Assembly: GCF_000972705.2 (NCBI RefSeq)
Contig: NZ_LATL02000042.1
Span: 2,264-10,126, forward strand
Reading direction: 5' to 3'
From: Limnoraphis robusta CS-951
Lineage (GTDB): Bacteria > Cyanobacteriota > Cyanobacteriia > Cyanobacteriales > Microcoleaceae
DNA length: 7,863 nt
Below, in pieces: positions 5,819 to 7,863 of this stretch. Each line of letters begins with the position of its first letter. The first letter of the stretch is position 1. The translations under genes and the position numbers were made by a program. Below the pieces are notes generated by a model. It saw only the letters and a list, made by a program, of their open reading frames with translations. It was not told the DNA's origin and did no database searches.

Positions 5819-6937
5819 ATGGATCAACTTGTGTATACTCCTCCCTTTTTGCTGAAAAATGGCTTAACCATGACGGTTTATGCGGCGTTGAGAGCAAAGA
5901 AAACTTGGGAACAAACAACCCCTCACCCAGAACCTCCTTATCAAGACCAAATTTTTATCGGTGCGGAAAATGTTCCGATTTTTGGTAAATATGCCATTGC
6001 CGAACATTCACGCGGTACAATTGTCGGAACCTACGGCATTACCGGAGATTTAGATAATCAATGGTTTCTCAGACTGTTGGGGCGTAAAGCCTACGCTCAA
6101 GGCTACAGCGTTGTATTGTTTGATTGGCGGGCGCATGGCAAAACCGCAGAACTTTCTCCGACGCTAACCTCAGATGGACTGTATGAGGGAGAAGATTTTG
6201 TTCGCATCGCCGCCCATGCGAAAGCTTTAGGCTGTCCGCCTCCGTTTTGGTTTACGGGATATTCTCTGGGTGGACAGTTGGCGCTGTGGGGCGTGAAAGC
6301 GGCTCAAACGGTTTCAGACTGGGGAAATGACCTGGAGTTCAGCGAGTCCGACTTTGCTGGGGGAGCGGTGATTTGTCCGAGTCTTGATTCTAGCCGTTCT
6401 CTGTCCTATTTGGTACAACATCGCTGGGGAAAATATCTAGAAAGAGCGATCGCCTCTGAACTGAAAAAGTTAGCCAGACGCATCTATACAGCGCATCCTG
6501 AAGCGATTGATCCTGAAGCGATTAAACGAGCGAATAGTATTTGGGGATTTGATCACGAACTGGTGATCGAACGACTGGGTTTTTCATCGGTTGAAGACTA
6601 CTATAACGCCAGTAGTGCGCTGGCTTTGTTGCCTCAATTGCAGAAACCCACGTTAATCCTTTATGCTGCGGATGATCCTTTATTTGACCCGACGATTATC
6701 CCCGATTTGCAAGCCGCTAGCCGCGAAAATTCAGCGATTGATTTGAGATTAACCCAATATGGCGGTCATGTGGGTTATATTAGCAGTAAATCTTCTCAAC
6801 TTCAAGCTGAAGATCCGGATCGTTGGTGGGCTTGGAATCGAATGTTGCAGTGGTGCGATCGCTTGTCAAATTCTAGCTATTCAGTTGAATTTGAATCGCC
6901 GTTAACCAATATTATTTCCAGGCACAAACACCATTAA
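5819..6937 (+). CDS. α/β-hydrolase, YheT/EMB8-like (COG0429 type)
   Basis: This 372-residue soluble protein has no visible signal peptide. The N-terminal YTPPFLLKNGLTMTVYAAL fits the family's PPF...NG...Y.AL opening, which supports the ATG at 5819 although no good ribosome binding site precedes it. The fold is shown by IVGTYGITGD (oxyanion-side loop region), VVLFDWRAHG, and the nucleophile elbow GYSLGG with Ser149. The acid is probably Asp286 in YAADDPLFD and the base His317 in YGGHVGY, so the Ser-Asp-His triad is complete. The middle part (about 175-265) is the variable cap. Family members are esterase- or lipase-like, but substrates are largely unknown; plant plastids carry relatives (EMB8-like). 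It is probably co-transcribed with the TetR gene. Its last 36 bases overlap the convergent lipid kinase gene. It contains a 15-base tandem duplication in the cap. Confidence 0.9.
   Translation: MDQLVYTPPFLLKNGLTMTVYAALRAKKTWEQTTPHPEPPYQDQIFIGAENVPIFGKYAIAEHSRGTIVGTYGITGDLDNQWFLRLLGRKAYAQGYSVVLFDWRAHGKTAELSPTLTSDGLYEGEDFVRIAAHAKALGCPPPFWFTGYSLGGQLALWGVKAAQTVSDWGNDLEFSESDFAGGAVICPSLDSSRSLSYLVQHRWGKYLERAIASELKKLARRIYTAHPEAIDPEAIKRANSIWGFDHELVIERLGFSSVEDYYNASSALALLPQLQKPTLILYAADDPLFDPTIIPDLQAASRENSAIDLRLTQYGGHVGYISSKSSQLQAEDPDRWWAWNRMLQWCDRLSNSSYSVEFESPLTNIISRHKHH
6495..6524 (+). repeat. 15-base tandem duplication inside the hydrolase gene
   Basis: The unit ATCCTGAAGCGATTG (6495-6509) is followed directly by a copy differing only in the last base (6510-6524). 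It keeps frame and yields PEAID-PEAIK in the protein cap region. This looks like slipped-strand duplication of five codons. Confidence 0.85.
6902..6937. other. tail-to-tail coding overlap of hydrolase and lipid kinase
   Basis: The hydrolase stop TAA is at 6935-6937 on the plus strand. The lipid kinase stop is at 6902-6904 on the minus strand. The 36 shared bases encode the last residues of both proteins (TNIISRHKHH and VFVPGNNIG). There is no intergenic space for a conventional terminator, so each transcript must end inside, or read antisense into, the other gene. Confidence 0.9.
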
Positions 6938-7863
6938 CCCATCTGGAATACATTCAATTTCCACAGGAGTTGTACCGATAACTTCCCCATCAACAACCAC
7001 TTTTTGAGGCGGATTTGCAGTCAGCTTGATTCGTTGAGTTCTAAAATGATAAATATCAGGATGATCGGGATTTGTTTTAACTAAAGCCGAACCCAGCATA
7101 TTAATCATCGTGGCAACCGCTCGTAATTTAGGATTATTAACCAGTTGTTGGGGATTAACATTAACCGTTGCAATCGTAACATCTAAGAGATGATCATCAA
7201 AAATAACTTCTCCTTTTCCCTGGGCTAACACCGAAGTCGGGGGTGCAGCATTCGCAATCGTAATCGCGGCTGAATTCATTTGATAAACCTCGTTATTAAC
7301 TTCAATTTCTGTTAAAAACAATTCTTGCTCATTCAGTTGTTGCCAACCCGCAATTAAATAGGCTAAAGCCCCCCATTGTTCTTTCATTTCTCGAGTCGCT
7401 TTGTCAATCGTTTCGGCTTCATAGCCAATTCCGGCGAGTAAAATCATCGGTTTTTGGTTGCAGTAAGCCGCATCAACAACCCGAGTATTTCCATTAATAA
7501 TCACTTGACAAGCACTTCTAATCGGAGTCAAGGCGACGGGAATTCCTAAAGCGACTGCAAAGGCATTTGCGGTTCCTCTCGGAATCACACCCAAGGGGAT
7601 TTGTGTGCCAATTAACACTCCCGCTACCGCCGAAATTGTACCATCACCACCACTGGCAATAATCAGATCGGGTTCAGTTGCAATGGCTTTTAGAGTCAGT
7701 TCTTCAGCACTTTCTTCTGGGGTAGTTTGATGAACCTGTAAGTGCAGGTGAGGTTCAAGTAATTTGCAAATTAAAGCTAACTCTTGAGTCGAATTTCCAC
7801 TTCCGGAAACCGGGTTAAATATTAGATGAGCAATTCGTGACTGACGGAGTTTTTCAACAATAG
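6902..7863 (-). CDS. diacylglycerol kinase-type lipid kinase (YegS/DgkB family), N-terminus outside window
   Basis: The minus-strand frame is open from the stop at 6902-6904 to the window edge, giving 319 residues. The GTG at 7616-7618 is internal, because the catalytic motifs lie before it. Reading in order: RIAHLIFNPVSGSGN (nucleotide-binding loop, about 7793-7837), IIASGGDGTI (7634-7663) with the GGDGT signature of the DAGK catalytic domain, then PRGTANAFA (7556-7582), and a C-terminal β-rich half ending in VVVDGEVIG and GLMVFVPGN. These enzymes transfer phosphate from ATP to a lipid hydroxyl such as diacylglycerol; the precise lipid is not predictable here. No membrane segment is visible, as expected for this soluble, membrane-associating family. 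The frame enters the window without a start codon (IVEKLRQSRIAH), so more protein lies upstream, possibly another domain. It is convergent with and overlaps the hydrolase gene. Confidence 0.92.
   Translation of the reverse strand, partial: IVEKLRQSRIAHLIFNPVSGSGNSTQELALICKLLEPHLHLQVHQTTPEESAEELTLKAIATEPDLIIASGGDGTISAVAGVLIGTQIPLGVIPRGTANAFAVALGIPVALTPIRSACQVIINGNTRVVDAAYCNQKPMILLAGIGYEAETIDKATREMKEQWGALAYLIAGWQQLNEQELFLTEIEVNNEVYQMNSAAITIANAAPPTSVLAQGKGEVIFDDHLLDVTIATVNVNPQQLVNNPKLRAVATMINMLGSALVKTNPDHPDIYHFRTQRIKLTANPPQKVVVDGEVIGTTPVEIECIPDGLMVFVPGNNIG

Noticed and set aside
1..7863. Defence-island or mobile-element context
   Set aside because: No transposase, integrase, restriction enzyme, toxin-antitoxin pair or prophage gene is visible, and the neighbours look like ordinary chromosomal genes.

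Overview
The window looks like chromosomal DNA from a cyanobacterium, probably a filamentous or colonial type with large signalling proteins. Three things point there. The palindrome GCGATCGC (HIP1, typical of many cyanobacterial genomes) occurs four times in 7.9 kb. The giant TPR–nSTAND–WD40 protein has the cyanobacterial layout and junction motifs. The α/β-hydrolase and lipid kinase read like familiar cyanobacterial versions of their families. Genus cannot be assigned from the sequence alone.

Layout. Positions 1–5062 (+) hold one very large gene, cut by the left edge: an N-terminal ATPase-like or adaptor region, a TPR-like helical region, an nSTAND P-loop NTPase, a coiled coil with one membrane segment, and 14 WD40 blades. 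Positions 5063–5140 are a short intergenic region with clustered small inverted repeats, a -10-like box and a good ribosome binding site. Positions 5141–5785 (+) encode a TetR/AcrR-family repressor. It is followed after 33 bases, on the same strand, by an α/β-hydrolase (5819–6937) with a complete Ser-Asp-His triad. From the right edge, on the minus strand, comes a diacylglycerol-kinase-like lipid kinase (6902–7863, start outside the window), whose 3' end overlaps the hydrolase's 3' end by 36 bases.

How they may work together. The nSTAND protein is expected to be an ATP-dependent sensor or switch at the membrane. The TetR gene and the hydrolase are probably co-transcribed, and the repressor may control its own operon through the inverted repeats upstream. 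The hydrolase and lipid kinase could both act on lipids, but their convergent orientation does not show a shared pathway.

Two obvious start codons mislead: the TTG at 74 and the GTG at 7618 (minus) both lie inside longer open frames that run off the window. I see no RNA gene, CRISPR array, insertion sequence or prophage gene. Coding density is very high and no gene-free stretch exceeds 80 bases. The best candidate for unusual biology is the nSTAND/double-propeller protein.
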